Assembly: GCA_015179045.1 (NCBI GenBank)
Contig: WHUZ01000004.1
Location: 1-64,000, forward strand
Direction of reading: 5' to 3'
From: Kalaharituber pfeilii
Taxonomy: Eukaryota > Ascomycota > Pezizomycetes > Pezizales > Pezizaceae
Length of the DNA: 64,000 nucleotides
The first letter of the stretch is position 1, and the number at the start of each line of letters is the position of its first letter. This document shows positions 21,861-33,300 of the stretch, piece by piece. The notes beneath the pieces were generated by a model. It saw only the letters and a list, made by a program, of their open reading frames with translations. It ran no database searches and had not been told where the DNA came from. Both the position numbers and the translations under genes were made by a program.

Positions 21861-22336
21861 GACATCTGCTGCGGTCCGAATTCGTCATAGCTATAGGAGA
21901 AAGAGAACTGGTTGTTTCAAAGGAGGAGGCTGGTTGCATTGGTGGTGTAGTGGGCTATCGCCTTTGGAGCTTTAAATTTATGAAGGCGATCTGGACGGTG
22001 CAGCTTCATCTGAACCAAATACATATGATACTCGAACTCGTCCTCCATGTCTGCGGCAAGCTCTAGCAAGCCATTATAGTTGTAACGGACCGACCTCACG
22101 GGGCTATTAGCCGGCGCTGAGTCGCAGATCGAGTCAGGCGGGTCACGTAGTGCTCACAAGTTTGAGCAGGACGCTGCTTGTAGAGGAAAGAGTATGGTCA
22201 GGAGAGTATATGTTTTATTACTTGAGGGACCTAGGCTACGGGGTGGAAAAGAGTCTTTATATACAGGAAAGTGCAACACAGAAACAGAGAGATACAGAAG
22301 GGCTTCCTTAAGCGCCGTGCCTTCAGCAGGATTGAT

Positions 22337-22429
22337 GTTATCCAAAAAGCGTAATTCCTTAAGCGCCGACAATTCTGTTATCCAAAAAACGTAATTCCTT
22401 AAGCGCCGACAATTCTGTTATCCAAAACT
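22337..22429. repeat. 40-bp tandem repeat, ~2.3 units
   Basis: GTTATCCAAAAAGCGTAATT followed by CCTTAAGCGCCGACAATTCT is repeated at 22337 and 22377, with a partial third. A related CCTTAAGCGCCG lies upstream at ~22302. Confidence 0.75.
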
Positions 22430-22489
22430 GTGGTAGTGGGAGATTCCTTGAACCCGGTCGACCTTAGTACAGTTTTTGGTACAGTTCAG

Positions 22490-22760
22490 GGTAACCGATT
22501 GTGATCCGTGACACGTATTGAAAAACTTAGACTAATAAGTTGAAACAGATACAAGTTGAAAATTTTATATTGTATCATACAAATAATCTCTATCTAAGTT
22601 AGTTTTTGGCTCTATTTTCAACTTTTCAGACAAGTTTTGCTAAATAAAAAAAACTAACTTGTTGGAGCAAGTTTGTGTTAGTTTAAAGTAAAAACTTATA
22701 CTGAAAACCTGACTTATACTGACTTGGACTAATACAAATACTATGAAGGCCTTAGAAGGT
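22490..22760 (+). mobile_element. Gypsy LTR fragment
   Basis: This is the same LTR sequence as at 18420-18580 (GACTTGGACTAATACAAATACT) and the non-degraded relative of the AT-rich copy in reverse orientation at ~32880-33150. It lies directly left of the copia remnant. Confidence 0.65.
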
Positions 22761-22894
22761 AAGTTCTCTATAATTCTTAATATTCTTCTTAATGGATTAT
22801 TTCTAATTAGCTGGTTTTCTTGAATCTTTAGAGTAGATTCTAGAGTCTTAGTTGATTAGTCCAAGTCTCTAGTAAAGTCTATTACTTCTCCTTC

Positions 22895-24038
22895 TACTAG
22901 CCGAAGAAGTTGATATGGCACAGCCGGAAGGATTTGAGGCGAGTGGGAGTACAAAAGTGTGCCGGCTGAAGAAAGCGCTATATGGGCTGAAATACAAGAT
23001 GAAGGATATGGGCGCTGCACGCCTGTTTATAGGGCTTGGGATTGAGAGGGACAGAGCGAACCGAACTTTTACGCCTCCAACAAACCAGATACTTTACCTC
23101 AAAACAGAGACGTTCGGTATTCAACTCACGTTAAAAGGCCTCTCAACGCCTCTCGCTCCAAACTCTCTAGTGGGAAATCGATTTACGCATACTAGGAACT
23201 CGCCCCAGATCACCTACACAGTATTAGGGCGTTTCAGCTCAAACCCCACAGCAGAGCACGCCGACACTACCGCAAAACGAGTTCGTTGATGCTTTCTACA
23301 GATGCTCAATTATGGGCTCGTTTATGGCGTTCGTCATCAGGATATGTCTTGTGGACACTCAATGGTAGTGCAATCTCATGGACATCGCAAAATCAACCCA
23401 CCGTGGCTCTATCATCCACTGAGGCAGAATATATGGCTGCAATTGAAGCTTGCAAGGAAGCTATCGGGCTGCGCAGGCTATTCAACGAGCTAACTCGCGT
23501 GGGCATGATTGAACGAAACACACTACTATCAGGCATCATTTCATCCATGAAGTCATTGAACGCGGATCGGTTTCACTCCGTCACTTCGTTACATTCACAC
23601 CGAATCAAATATAGCCGGTGACGAGAGAAAAACATTAGAGGCACATCACCTCAATGGGCATTCGTTTAATTTCCTGAGAAGATTTATTATATTCCTGATT
23701 TTTGGTCATCTCGTGATGATACTGATTTACTGAATTTTATGATTTAATCTCGTCTCTGAGTTTTCTGATTTTTTGGTATTTTTTGGGAGTAGTACTCTTT
23801 CTCTCACACAGGTTTTTCCCACTGGGTTTTTCTGTGGTGGTATGCAAAAAAGGCATCGAGAGTTTTAATGAGGCTACAAGGATTATATTTTTGATTTGAT
23901 GACTCTGGATTATATGGGCCCTCGAATGTTGTACTACTGTTTACACATGCTACCTGTCTGTTTTTGAAAGCATCTGTTTCTGACTGATCTTGAATTTTCT
24001 GAAGCATTGATTGTGCGGATATTTCGGTTGAGTGGGAG
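22895..24038 (+). pseudogene. Ty1/copia Pol remnant (RT and RNase H) with internal deletion
   Basis: The sequence opens with RT motif MAQPEGFEASGSTKVCRLKK and ALYGLK, then jumps to the later RT block YKMKDMGAARLFIGLGIERD. Most of the RT core between these, including the catalytic YVDD, is deleted. After a frame change comes RNase H: SSGYVLWTLNGSAISW, QPTVALSSTEAEYMAA and IEACKEAIGLRRLFNEL. This order is that of copia Pol. Non-coding DNA and a purine-rich AGTGGGAG stretch then lead into the 3' LTR at 24039. Gag, protease, integrase and the 5' LTR are missing. Confidence 0.85.
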
Positions 24039-24984
24039 TGTTGAAGAATATGCAGCGCTGAAGTGAAACATCATGCACAGTGGTTGGGTGTGCTGAAACA
24101 TATGCAACCTGAGCTGTGGCCATAATGCAGACTGACGTTTCATGATTCTATGGTCTTCTATTTCCTATACCGATTATATCCTCTTTACCGTCTGAATCCG
24201 CTGCTATGCGCAACCTCATTCCGCACCAATAATTGTTTAGTTGGGTACGAAGGTACTTCCTGAATTGTGCCGCATAAATAGGGCCGTTGTGGGACGCATA
24301 TTTGGGGTTATTCTGTTAGAATTAATCAACGGTATCCCACCGCAATTTAGCTCGTAATCTGTAGTTTACCACAAATGCTGACTGACCGGACTGATCACCC
24401 CTTAGGCTTGGCTGTTGATTCTCGCATTTTCGTATAGGGTAGTACTACGGAAGTGTGTGTCATTCGAAACGCAGCTTGATGCATGCACTCTACTTACGAA
24501 AGCTTTATTAATATACGCACATGCATTAGTACATTCGTTATCTTTGTCCTGTACTATTTTGCATGTTTTCGGTTACGTGTGCCTATTACCACAGGTATTG
24601 GCATTGATAAGGAATCGCCGCGTTGCCAGTCATTTATTCATTTGTTGACTAGTTATGTATGACTGCGCTGAAGTCTATATAAGCGCCGGCTGGCGATAGC
24701 ATAGTTAGAGGGAAATCAAGACACTAACGGTGTTCTAAGTTTCTCTATAAACTCTGAAACCTATCGTTTCCTTTCTACGCCCGTGAATCGCTCCGCTCCG
24801 CTGCGCGCTCCACGCCAAACAGCTGCCCATTCCGACCCGCCGTATATACACTTCCGTGGCGACTCCGGCACCGCCGTATACAAACCTCCGTAGCGACTCC
24901 GACCCGCCGTATACACTCCGCCGTAGCCGTAACATCCGGTGCCTTCCAGCGCCCACCGGAGCCTAGCCCCTCACGCCCGTAACA
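24039..24984 (+). mobile_element. 3' LTR of the copia remnant (~946 bp)
   Basis: It begins TGTTGAAGAATATGCAGC right after the purine tract and appears to end CACGCCCGTAACA, giving TGTT...AACA ends. It contains a TATA-like box (TCTATATAAGC near 24673) and a downstream array of imperfect CCGTATACA..CTCCGTAGCGACTCCG repeats. A partial copy lies at 465-893. The right end is inferred from the inverted terminal bases only. Confidence 0.65.
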
Positions 24985-25664
24985 GGTTCGGCATCCAAAG
25001 GAAAAAAGATGCAAGGCCTAGTGGTCAGCAGCATTTTTTATTAAGTGTATGTGGTATGTCGCTCCAGAATTACAAAAAGAAGTTCACATTCAGAAGTTTA
25101 ATAAGGCTATCGGTAAGTAGAGGCTTGTACTTGAAGTATATTTAGGAGGCATATTGGACCTAGCTAATATTCAGTATAGTGGAACAACAGCGTATTGGAA
25201 CATCATTCCTAATAGAGTTCCGTCTGCTGCGAACTGTTGGAGTTTGTCGACGACAATGTCCTAGACTCGATGAGGTGGAACTATACAACCCAGCAGCTCT
25301 TCGCTTAAGAGCAACTAGATGGATCCACGCATTAGAACAAGAGGATATAGCTACGGTTATAGAAGATATCTTAGGGGCACAAGGGAGTTGGGTTGAGGAG
25401 GTAATGAAAAATTGCCATGATCACTCTTATAACATGTACAATAGACAAATGTCAAGATTTCATTGAAGTTAAACTCAAGCTATTCTTACTCTAAGTTGCT
25501 GTGAATATCGAACCGATGCACCTCGAGCTAGTTTCTTTGTTTCACACACTCTACGTCTCTTTATGATTTATCAGTTACTATTTGTTCTTTATGTACCTAA
25601 CACCTCGCCGTAGCCTATCAGGCGGCACGCGAGTAATGAAATAAAAAAAAAAAAAAAAAAAAAA
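24985..25664 (+). mobile_element. LINE 3' end, tail type B, with unassigned ORF upstream
   Basis: At 25603-25664 lies a B tail (CTCGCCGTAGCCTATCAGGC, GGCACGCGAGTAATGAAATA) with about 22 A. The 135 bp before it are T-rich like other LINE 3' UTRs here. Further upstream a 95-codon frame (25179-25466, no ATG) has no motif I recognise, so I cannot say whether it is LINE ORF2 or unrelated. The 5' limit and TSD are unknown. Confidence 0.6.
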
Positions 25665-26811
25665 TACCCAGCGTCCGGACGCACTATTTCTATTATACCC
25701 AGTGCACCCTTACGTTCTGATGCTAAATAGCATTCTATGTCACCTTTGGATGCTAAATAGATTGTATCTCGGCGCATTTATATGTTTACATTGCAATTTC
25801 AATATTGACTTGCACCGGGCCCGACACTAGCAGCCCGCGTGGGGCCTTCGTGGCCCCTCTACATTTTGCCTATATCGCATTCAGCATGAAGCCTGAAGTC
25901 GGCACAGAGTCGTAGCCCCGTGATTCATTACTTTTGGCATCCCAATTCATTTCCATCAATGTATGTAGACTTAATATACTCAATACTCTGTCTCATGCTA
26001 CGGTCAATATACTTAATATTCTCCACACCTTACGGTACGCCCACTGTGCTTAATATTCTCCACATCTCATATGTGCGGAATTGATCACTTTTGCGGTGTA
26101 TATGAGATGTTGAAAAAGTGGCCAGCCCGGGTTGGAACTCTGATCATTATAGTTACCTGTATGAAAGATATATACTTTTGCAGCAAAAAATATCAGACAA
26201 TAAGCACGAAATTTTATGTATGCTTTGTTCTAAGACTTAGCAAGTCAAAAAGCCATGCAACAACCGCATCTCACCATTTTCAGAAGTCACATACGTCATT
26301 TCCACTGTCTACATTTAGAACTTGTGACATCAACTGGCAACACTACAGGGTTGAAGCGATGAATACTATTCGACATGATGGTTTCAATAAAGTGAGCTAA
26401 ACTAGAGGGCTTTTCTGAAACACTCTTTTGCAGGTTTCTTATCTCAACAAATTTACTAATCAAACTAGCAAAATATGCCATTCAGTACCAATTGCGGTAG
26501 TCATTGCGGTAGCCATTTCCGTAGCCATTCCATAGCCATTTCGGTACCCAACTCCACCCGTTTTTGCTCCTTGTGTCTATGGAAATCGGCACATGAAATA
26601 TGCCCCAAGCTGGTAAGTCACATATACCTAAAATAGGCAATTTTGTAGATATTAAATACGTTGAAAACTAGCACACTGTGCATGTGTGGAATAGGCCATT
26701 TTGTGCAGGCTAAATACATCAGAACATTGCCTACTCGCGTCTATAGAAACTAGACTATTGTGCAAATATTAAATATATCGCAAATAGGTACGTAGAAAAT
26801 AAACCATTTTG
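25665..26811. other. No gene recognised; degenerate short repeats
   Basis: Degenerate 'tttgtgca.(g/a)(c/t)taaatac(a/g)tc' motifs recur near 26640-26790, and 'gcggtagccatttc' repeats near 26495-26550. A 109-codon frame at 26071-26400 shows no motif. Nothing is supported as a gene. Confidence 0.45.
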
Positions 26812-26813
26812 TA

Positions 26814-27677
26814 CTCGGGGTTGCCAGTAAGTCTGTGGAATTATGCAGCGCCAAGGTACTCACGTGGATTCACATGGTACTTCTGCTGCAGCTGTGATAG
26901 GTCAGTCAGTAAACAAGTTAAACGCGCGCGGTTGCAACAGAAAATAAACAGTAGATCATGAGAGCCCGGTATCGGTAGCTCTCTGTTTTCACGTCTGACT
27001 GCTCTCTATCAGCAGCTTCAGCTCAATAGGTAGGTTTGATAGCTCTTCTACTATATCTAACTTGTTAGCTAACTTAATGATTTTTCTATTAGTGTTGACA
27101 GTCCTCTGCTAGCACTAGTACTCCGCTGGGCACGAGAACAGTACTGTGGGAGAATTCCTTCTCTCAAAGCCGGAAATCTTAAGAAAGAACTGTACTTGTA
27201 TGATGTAGGTTAGGAGAAAGGAGCAGAATCTCCGTCCTACCCCTCCTTACATACAAGTATACAGGATACGACACATACCCCCCCTCTTTCAGCACCAGCC
27301 TGATGGGGAGGCGACGCCTATTGATTTTCACTTGTGGTATGAGTTTTTTTTTTATTTTTATTTCTTCCTACAAGTTTCAAGTTTTTTGAGTTTTTCAAGT
27401 GCGTTCCATGGTTGCAATATTTTTTTTTTTTGAGTCGTTTTACGAAATTTTTGCATTTTCTCATATATTAGTGTTGTCGTGTATATAGCATTTTATCATA
27501 CTAAAAGTCTGTGGAAAAATTTTGCGGGTTTCCCATACAAAAATTTCCACAGACTTTTCGTCCTTTTTTACACCACTTTTCCTTCGCTCCATAGGCCCCA
27601 TAGCAACAGAAGTACCACGTGAATCCACGTGAGTATCTTGGCTCTGCATAATTCCACAGACTTTGCCGCACCCCGAG
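26814..27677. mobile_element. 864-bp non-autonomous DNA transposon, TA-flanked
   Basis: The left end reads CTCGGGGTTGCCAGTAAGTC then TGTGGAATTATGCAG. On the minus strand the right end reads CTCGGGGTGCGGCAAAGTCT then GTGGAATTATGCAG. The inverted repeats extend about 75 bp through ACTCACGTGGATTCAC and GGTACTTCTG. TA lies at both outer ends (26812-26813 and 27678-27679), suggesting a Tc1/mariner-like TSD. Near 27508-27560 a second internal inverted repeat uses the same AAGTCTGTGGA core. No transposase is present. Confidence 0.75.
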
Positions 27678-27679
27678 TA

Positions 27680-28329
27680 CATGGTATTAACATGCCCTCG
27701 CACTAAGCCAGTTTTCAGCATATTTTACATGCCTATCTGCCGCGTATATGACAGAAGGGCCCCAATATGATTTCTACCCACTTTCACATGCATCCAGTGC
27801 TCGTTTTATAAAAAAAACCCTCCTGCATCAAAAAAATAAGTATCTACTTTTAGATAGCATAGAAACAACCACGTGGTTTTAGTTTAATTCATGTTGTATA
27901 CCAACGTTTGGCATAACAGCCTTTACTTGATTTTTATGTGATGGCAGTTTGCATGACACTCTCAGTTTGTTTGATAGCCTCAGTTTGCGTGACAACAGTC
28001 GAGTACCAGTATTAGCAGTAGTGTTACGCCACTATTGTAGTCCATTATGCAAAGGGCATGCTGCCATTGTTCTGTTATTGTGCTGCGCCAGTATCACCTT
28101 TGCCATTTTGCGCATGCTAAATGCATCGAAAATGTCCTCATTACGCATCTATGGATATGGCTTACTACGCATGTGCCACTTTGCTCACATTAAAGATGGG
28201 CATGTGTCAAGTAAGAAGCCGGCCCCAATTTGCCAAGGCTGCGTAAAATAGCAGAGGCGCAGTAGTTAATTACTGTACAAGGCATTAATATATGTCGGTA
28301 CGAGCGAAGCCCTTGCACGAGCTGATCAC
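27680..28329. other. No gene recognised
   Basis: Degenerate repeats of 'gtttg(c/t)(a/g)tgac' occur near 27945-27995, and 'gc.catttTGc.ca' near 28035-28110. A 100-codon frame here (27949-28251) is composed of them. I regard it as non-coding. Confidence 0.4.
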
Positions 28330-28935
28330 GTAACCAGGTCTAGTGCAAGAGCTGAAAAGCACGGAGGGCGGCAGAAAGAAACAGGCTCAACCTGACATAC
28401 AGACATCTATCAAGACGAGGAAGACACACGGGAGCTCTGGAGCGATTACTGGGGGGCAAAGGCCTCAGGGCATGGAAGTCCAAGATAGGGAAAGCAGACA
28501 GGCCCGAATGCCACTGGTGCGGAGAAAAGGAGGAAACCACGGCTCACCTCCTGGAAGAATGCCGGACATGGATAAGGAAATTATGGCCGGGGGGCAGGAA
28601 AGACATTGAGGAACCCCCAAAACGGGAGCGACGAGCCAATCTTTGGTCTAATGGCCACCATGGAAGCGCTTGACGAGAATTAGGGGATGTTCTTACTCTA
28701 CTACTTCACTGTTAATTTCCTACTTCATCGCCATGGCCCATAGGGCCGCCTGCGAGTATTGATATAAAAAAAAATAAAAAAAAAATTTCCTAGTTGACGA
28801 GAATTAGGGAACCTTTCTTACTCTACTATTTCACTTCAAATTCCCTACTTCACTTGTCAATTTCTTGCAGTGTACGTACAATTCGCCATAGCCCATAGGG
28901 CGGCACGCGAACAATGATAAAACAAAAAAAAAAGA
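28330..28935 (+). mobile_element. LINE 3' fragment, tail B, with tandemly duplicated end
   Basis: A decayed ORF2 C-terminus includes a zinc knuckle of the C-x2-C type, CHWCGEKEETTAHLLEEC. A B tail (CGCCATGGCCCATAGGGC, CGCCTGCGAG) with A-rich sequence ends near 28788. The 3' UTR (GACGAGAATTAGGG...) and a second B tail are then repeated, ending near 28935. The duplicated end could come from tandem insertion or local duplication. Confidence 0.8.
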
Positions 28936-29561
28936 AAGCCGTTGCTGCCAAATGTACCCGCATGCCCAAGTGCAGTATGCTAACGCATGCTTTGAAGCAG
29001 AGGGTAGAGGGGACATTATTGCAATGACATGTGAGGAGAGTGCAGAGCAGTCACCTGTGGCCCAATCATAAGCCTTGTAAGAGAAGGACGGCTTGGATGG
29101 AGATTTATGCGATGGAAGGTATAGGTATATGGGACATGCAGGAGCGAAAGACGCAATATCCAGCCGCAGATGCGGGCTAGCCAGCGTTCCACAACAAGTA
29201 TCAAACGTGGGGGCGGGCATGAGCGAATGTCGAGTATCAGCTTTCTATTTGATCGGCGTACTTACTAGTGGTTGCCTTGCGTTACGTTACATTCGGTAAC
29301 CCATGCCAACCTGCTAAGCCCAAATGAGAGGAGGGTACTGATTGCCCCCACGTAACCTACATTACCGTCACATCCGTAAAATCAACATGCCTCGCATATC
29401 GGAGAAGGCCAAAATCGAACAGGTGGTCACGACAGTAATCGAGGCTCATGCCATGTCTATGCTACTTAATTCAGGTACCAGAGAGGGTAGCAGAGGGTGG
29501 AGTAACAGCTTGTGAACTTGCTGTGATTGTAGCAGACGTTTGCTGGCTCACGATGGTAGAA
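28936..29561. other. No gene recognised
   Basis: Short frames on both strands (e.g. 28831-29220 minus, which overlaps the tail) show no motif. No splice pattern supports a gene. Confidence 0.4.
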
Positions 29562-29573
29562 ACCGGAGAGCTT

Positions 29574-29632
29574 CTCGCCATAGCCCAGAGGGCGGCAGGC
29601 GAGTAATGATATAAAAAAAACAAAAACAAAAA
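29574..29632 (+). mobile_element. Tail-only retroinsertion, type B
   Basis: The insert is only CTCGCCATAGCCCAGAGGGC, GGCAGGCGAGTAATGATAT and an A-rich run. TSD: ACCGGAGAGCTT (29562-29573) and ACTGGAGAGCTT (29633-29644), one C/T mismatch. The 5' end sits exactly at the base of the hairpin. Confidence 0.9.
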
Positions 29633-29948
29633 ACTGGAGAGCTTTCATGTGTATGCTCATGAGAATGGTAAACACGTTCTTATTATGCATATGTTGCTGA
29701 TTTAGGTAAAAGACTAGTCAAAGGCCCCTGCAGTCAGCTAAAACTCAGTCGCATATCCTAGTCTGGTTCGCATATCCTTGTCGTTACCTAAAGTTACGCA
29801 AAGTTATGGTGGTAATGCGACGATTTTGGCTCCGTAATCATGGTTACGTTGTGTAACGAAAATCGGCTCCCTCACGTTACGAAATCAGCCAATGAGAGCT
29901 TTTGCTTATGTCATGTTATCTCACTTAACAGTTACATGACGCAAAGCT

Positions 29949-29992
29949 TTTTTTGACGTGACCCCGCATGCGGCTGTTCGCCATGACAGGGC
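29949..29992 (-). mobile_element. Tail-only retroinsertion, type A (44 bp)
   Basis: On the minus strand the insert reads GCCCTGTCATGGCGAACAGC, CGCATGCGGGGTCACGTC and a short A run. The perfect 12-bp TSD TGACGCAAAGCT lies at 29937-29948 and 29993-30004. It is the shortest complete case in the window. Confidence 0.93.
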
Positions 29993-30004
29993 TGACGCAA
30001 AGCT

Positions 30005-30580
30005 GATAGACCCCTACTGTATGCCGCTGAGGGATGCAAAACGGAAATCGCCTAACTAATGGGCGATCCCAGCGAGCCTAATAAAGTAGATTGGGCCTGT
30101 TACGTGTTATATAGCTGATAGCGCGTCAGAGGTATCTGAGCTTATCTATAGCAGGCGGCGCGGCTAATTGCAGAGGCTCCACTGCTAAATCTATCATGGA
30201 TGTAGGCCTGACTTTGACTTCTTATCGTGCGCTAGAATTAAAATATAGATACGTAAAAGTTTCGTGAATATACCCACCAGAAGTTAGTGTCACTATCGTG
30301 ATGTTCCTGTTATATATGCTGGTGTGGTCGAGCTCGGAAGTACGACGGGAAGCAAGGACGCTGGAACAGAATTCTACATCCTCTTCTGTTGTACGACTCC
30401 AGCTTCACCACCCGCATGAGGGCTTCTCATAAGCCCAAATCATCCAACAGGGGCGCCTCCAGCACTTGCATCACGTGCAATACTCCATCGTCCGCTCCGC
30501 TTCCGGCAGTGCGCAAGTGCATCAGCTCGCATTATTCACTTACATTCTTCCAGGCCTTCTTTTGTACGAGCCTTCGCCGC
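30005..30580. other. No gene recognised
   Basis: A plus-strand frame at 30389-30619 (RASHKPKSSNRGASSTCITC) looks mildly protein-like but is cut by the tail insertion and has no family match I know. I leave it unassigned. Confidence 0.35.
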
Positions 30581-30594
30581 AGACTGACAAGCTT

Positions 30595-30650
30595 TTTTTT
30601 CTTTTGTTGGATCACATAAACCCGCATACAGGCTATGAGCGTATGGCAGG
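30595..30650 (-). mobile_element. Tail-only retroinsertion, type A
   Basis: On the minus strand: CCTGCCATACGCTCATAGCC, TGTATGCGGGTTTATGTGAT and an A-rich run. The core TSD CTGACAA occurs on both sides (30584-30590 and 30654-30660), with imperfect flanks. Confidence 0.7.
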
Positions 30651-30844
30651 AAGCTGACAACTTTCCTACTATGTTGCCAATAGGTCTAACATCGATTATG
30701 GAGACATTGATATTTGTAAGAAGTTGCAATAAAGCGTTACACTAATCTCCCCAGCATTCGTGTTGCAGATGCAGTTCTTGGTTTTTAGTATCTGGTACCA
30801 GCAGCGGAAGACTGGGCCGTAATGTCCAAATTCTGCCTGTTCGC

Positions 30845-30949
30845 TAGTGAGCGGCACGAGCTAGCTCGAGCCGAGCTGGAGGGTGAGCTCGAGCCAGCTC
30901 GTGAGTAAGTGAGCTCGGCTCGTGCTGGCTCGGCTCGTGCCGCTCACTA
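30845..30949. mobile_element. 105-bp hAT-type MITE (foldback) with 8-bp TSD
   Basis: Terminal inverted repeats are TAGTGAGCGGCACGAGC and its complement at the right end. The interior is also largely self-complementary (GAGCTCGGCTCGTGC-like). A perfect 8-bp TSD, CTGTTCGC, lies at 30837-30844 and 30950-30957. An 8-bp TSD with TAGTG ends fits the hAT superfamily. A partial copy is at 40354. Confidence 0.88.
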
Positions 30950-31345
30950 CTGTTCGCTCTGGACAAACCGACGATCTCAAGTCACGAAAAATTTAACCAT
31001 CAAGGTGCTTGATGTTTCTCAAGGCGGTAAGAGAGTCATGACGTCGGGCCAAATATCAAATATGATGATGGAAACGAGTCCATGTGACAGCAAATTTGCA
31101 AGCATCACACAAGCGGGAATATTGAACACGGAATACTGTTAGTTTCATTTCACAAAAGGGTAAAACCAAGCGCTTATTTACAGATATTTGTCTTACGATC
31201 TATCCCGATAACGGACTTCTATAATATTGCCGAACATTAATTATTCTTCTGTCTCTACTACCTCTATTCTTATGTTTGAGGGTACTCCTCATACTCGAAC
31301 ACCTGGATCGCTCATCAATGGCCCAGCCCAGTTGGTAACTGGACT

Positions 31346-31406
31346 TTTTTTTTCTTTCTTTTTTTTAAATCACATAACCCCGCTTGTAGCACGTGGCCAT
31401 GGCAGG
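31346..31406 (-). mobile_element. Tail-only retroinsertion, type A
   Basis: On the minus strand: CCTGCCATGGCCACGTGCTA, CAAGCGGGGTTATGTGATTT and an A-rich run. TSD: GTTGGTAACTGGACT (31331-31345) and GTTGGTAACTGAACT (31407-31421), one mismatch. Confidence 0.92.
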
Positions 31407-31770
31407 GTTGGTAACTGAACTGGGATGGGCTAATATCAGTGCAAATGAAAATTCGCCCGGGAAACCCCAAGCGCCCTGTGTACCCTGGATGCATTCCACC
31501 ACTTCGCAGCGCCATGGCACGCTTCAAGTAAACCTTGGCTTCAACATTGTAATTTTGTAGTGCTGGCGTAAAACTGAGTCAGGGTGACAACCATATGCCA
31601 TGAGCCTACTATAGTGGCCAAATAAATGTCCAACCTTTTTAAATTTAGTGTCCAACATGCGAAGTCTATTACTTTATAAAGAGAAAATCAAAAGACCTAT
31701 TTTAATTTAGTATATAAACTTGTGCTACGAAGATGTGCTGTAAGAAATTCAATTTAGCATACAAAAGTAT

Positions 31771-31786
31771 AAAGCGGGGTTATGTG

Positions 31787-31819
<33 letters not shown>
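31771..31819 (+). mobile_element. Truncated type A tail remnant
   Basis: Only AAAGCGGGGTTATGTGATTA and about 27 A remain: the 3' half of the hairpin plus poly(A). No TSD could be fixed. Confidence 0.65.
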
Positions 31820-31821
<2 letters not shown>

Positions 31822-31899
31822 TACGCTATAGCTTATAGGTTCAATAGTTTCTACTCTCTGCTAAGGTTTCAAACTGACCTACTATAGTTTACTACTATC

Positions 31900-33300
31900 C
31901 TGGGCATCCCACGTTCTGAGACATATTTACCATCAAAACTGTGAAACATTTGTACTTAATATCTCAACAACTACAATAGTATTAGTAAATACACTATAGA
32001 AAGCTATTAAGTAAAATATAATTCTTACTATCTAGTACTTTTTCTATATTAGAAATTATAATTATAGCTTATTAAATTTTAGTTAAAAGCTGAGCATTTA
32101 TTTAAAAAAAATTTTTATATAAAATATTTATTAGACTCAAAAATAAATCTATTCTTTAATATTAATTGTAATAACTATAATAATATATATTAAGAATTAA
32201 TAGTAAAAGTATAATAAAATACTTTATTTAGTTTATTTTTATTTATTAAATAATAGAAGTACTATATAATTATCTAGATTTAAATATAGTTTTTATATAA
32301 AAAGTTTTTATATTAATAGAAAATATAAATATTATAAATAATTTAATAACTATTATAAGTATTATCTAATAGTATTATTTATAGTATTTAAATAAGTAAT
32401 ATTATTAAATATAAGTATTTAAGGTTTTTTAAAAGTTAATTATAAGTATAATATATAAAATTTATAGGTAATAAAATTTATATAAAAATTTTATATAAGT
32501 AAATATTAAGTTTTTTAATAAAAATATAATAAGTTATAATCTTTTTATAATTATATTTTTAATAATAATAAGATTTAACTATATTGAAATATTAGCTTTA
32601 TTATATTTTAATACTTAAACTAATATATTAAAATAGATATAAGTTAAAAATTTATTTTTTTATTATATAAACAATTTTTATTTAGATAAATTTATAATAT
32701 CTATTAACTAAGTTTATTAAAAAAAAAATAATTTAATAAAAAAATAATCTTACTATAAAAAAAAAACTTAAAATAAAAAATTAATTTCTATAAATTTAAA
32801 CTATTATTAATACTATTAATAAATAATAGTATTTTTAAATAATATAAGTATTTACTTTTACTTATATATATATTAGATAGTTTTTATATTAGTTAGTATT
32901 TGTATTAGTTTAAGTTAATATAAGTTAGTTTTTTAGTATAAATTTTTACTTTAATTTAATATTAACTTCTTTAAATAAGTTAGTTTTATTTTTGAGAAAA
33001 ACTTATCTTATAAGTTGAAAATAGAGCTAATCATTAACTTGAATAAGAATTATATATATAGTAAAATATAAAATTTTCAACTTGTATCTATTTTAACTTC
33101 TTAGTCTAAAGTTTTTAATAAAAAACTAATAAGTTAAACTAACAAGTACTTATAATCAATATAAATACTAATATTAGTATAACTAAGCTAGTATAAGCCT
33201 TCAATAAAATTTTTCTTACTTTAATATAAACTTACTTAAAAACTAAGAAATACTTATTTATTATTATATTAACTTAGTAATACCCTATATATGATCTGAT
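31900..33300 (-). mobile_element. AT-rich, RIP-like degraded gypsy LTR DNA
   Basis: For about 1.4 kb nearly all C and G are gone and TA steps dominate, unlike the flanks. Read on the minus strand, ~32880-33150 aligns with the gypsy LTR piece at 22490-22760: ATAGATACAAGTTGAAAATT in this copy against ACAGATACAAGTTGAAAATT there. Most differences I can see by eye are C/G to T/A. This is the signature of repeat-induced point mutation. No open frame survives. Confidence 0.75.

Larger units (their letters stand above)
19112..22190 (-). pseudogene. Unrecognised gene, split by a TRIM and an ORF1-only LINE
   Basis: The minus-strand reading runs from about 22190 to a stop at 19112. With one TSD copy kept at each site, removing the ORF1-only LINE (21027-21860) and the TRIM (19690-20380) restores a continuous frame across both: ...DEFGPQQ|MPIFGINYIE... 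and ...FIFTPETAS|ADYHWKLERL. Three stops remain, at 21920-21918 (TGA), 20946-20944 (TAG) and 19522-19520 (TAG). Each is explicable as C-to-T from CGA or CAG. A 44-nt gap at 20843-20800 is either an intron (GTAAGT...CTAG, no clear branch site) or a one-base frameshift. A further intron (~41 nt) is possible near 22100-22140. The part from 21021 down is about 390 codons. I do not recognise the family. A mycoviral capsid-like origin crossed my mind but nothing visible proves it. Confidence 0.65.

Noticed and set aside
27137..27269. Short solo LTR (TGTGGGAGAATTCC...GACACA)
   Set aside because: The flanking 5-mers do not match and no related copy was found; it lies inside the 864-bp inverted-repeat element.
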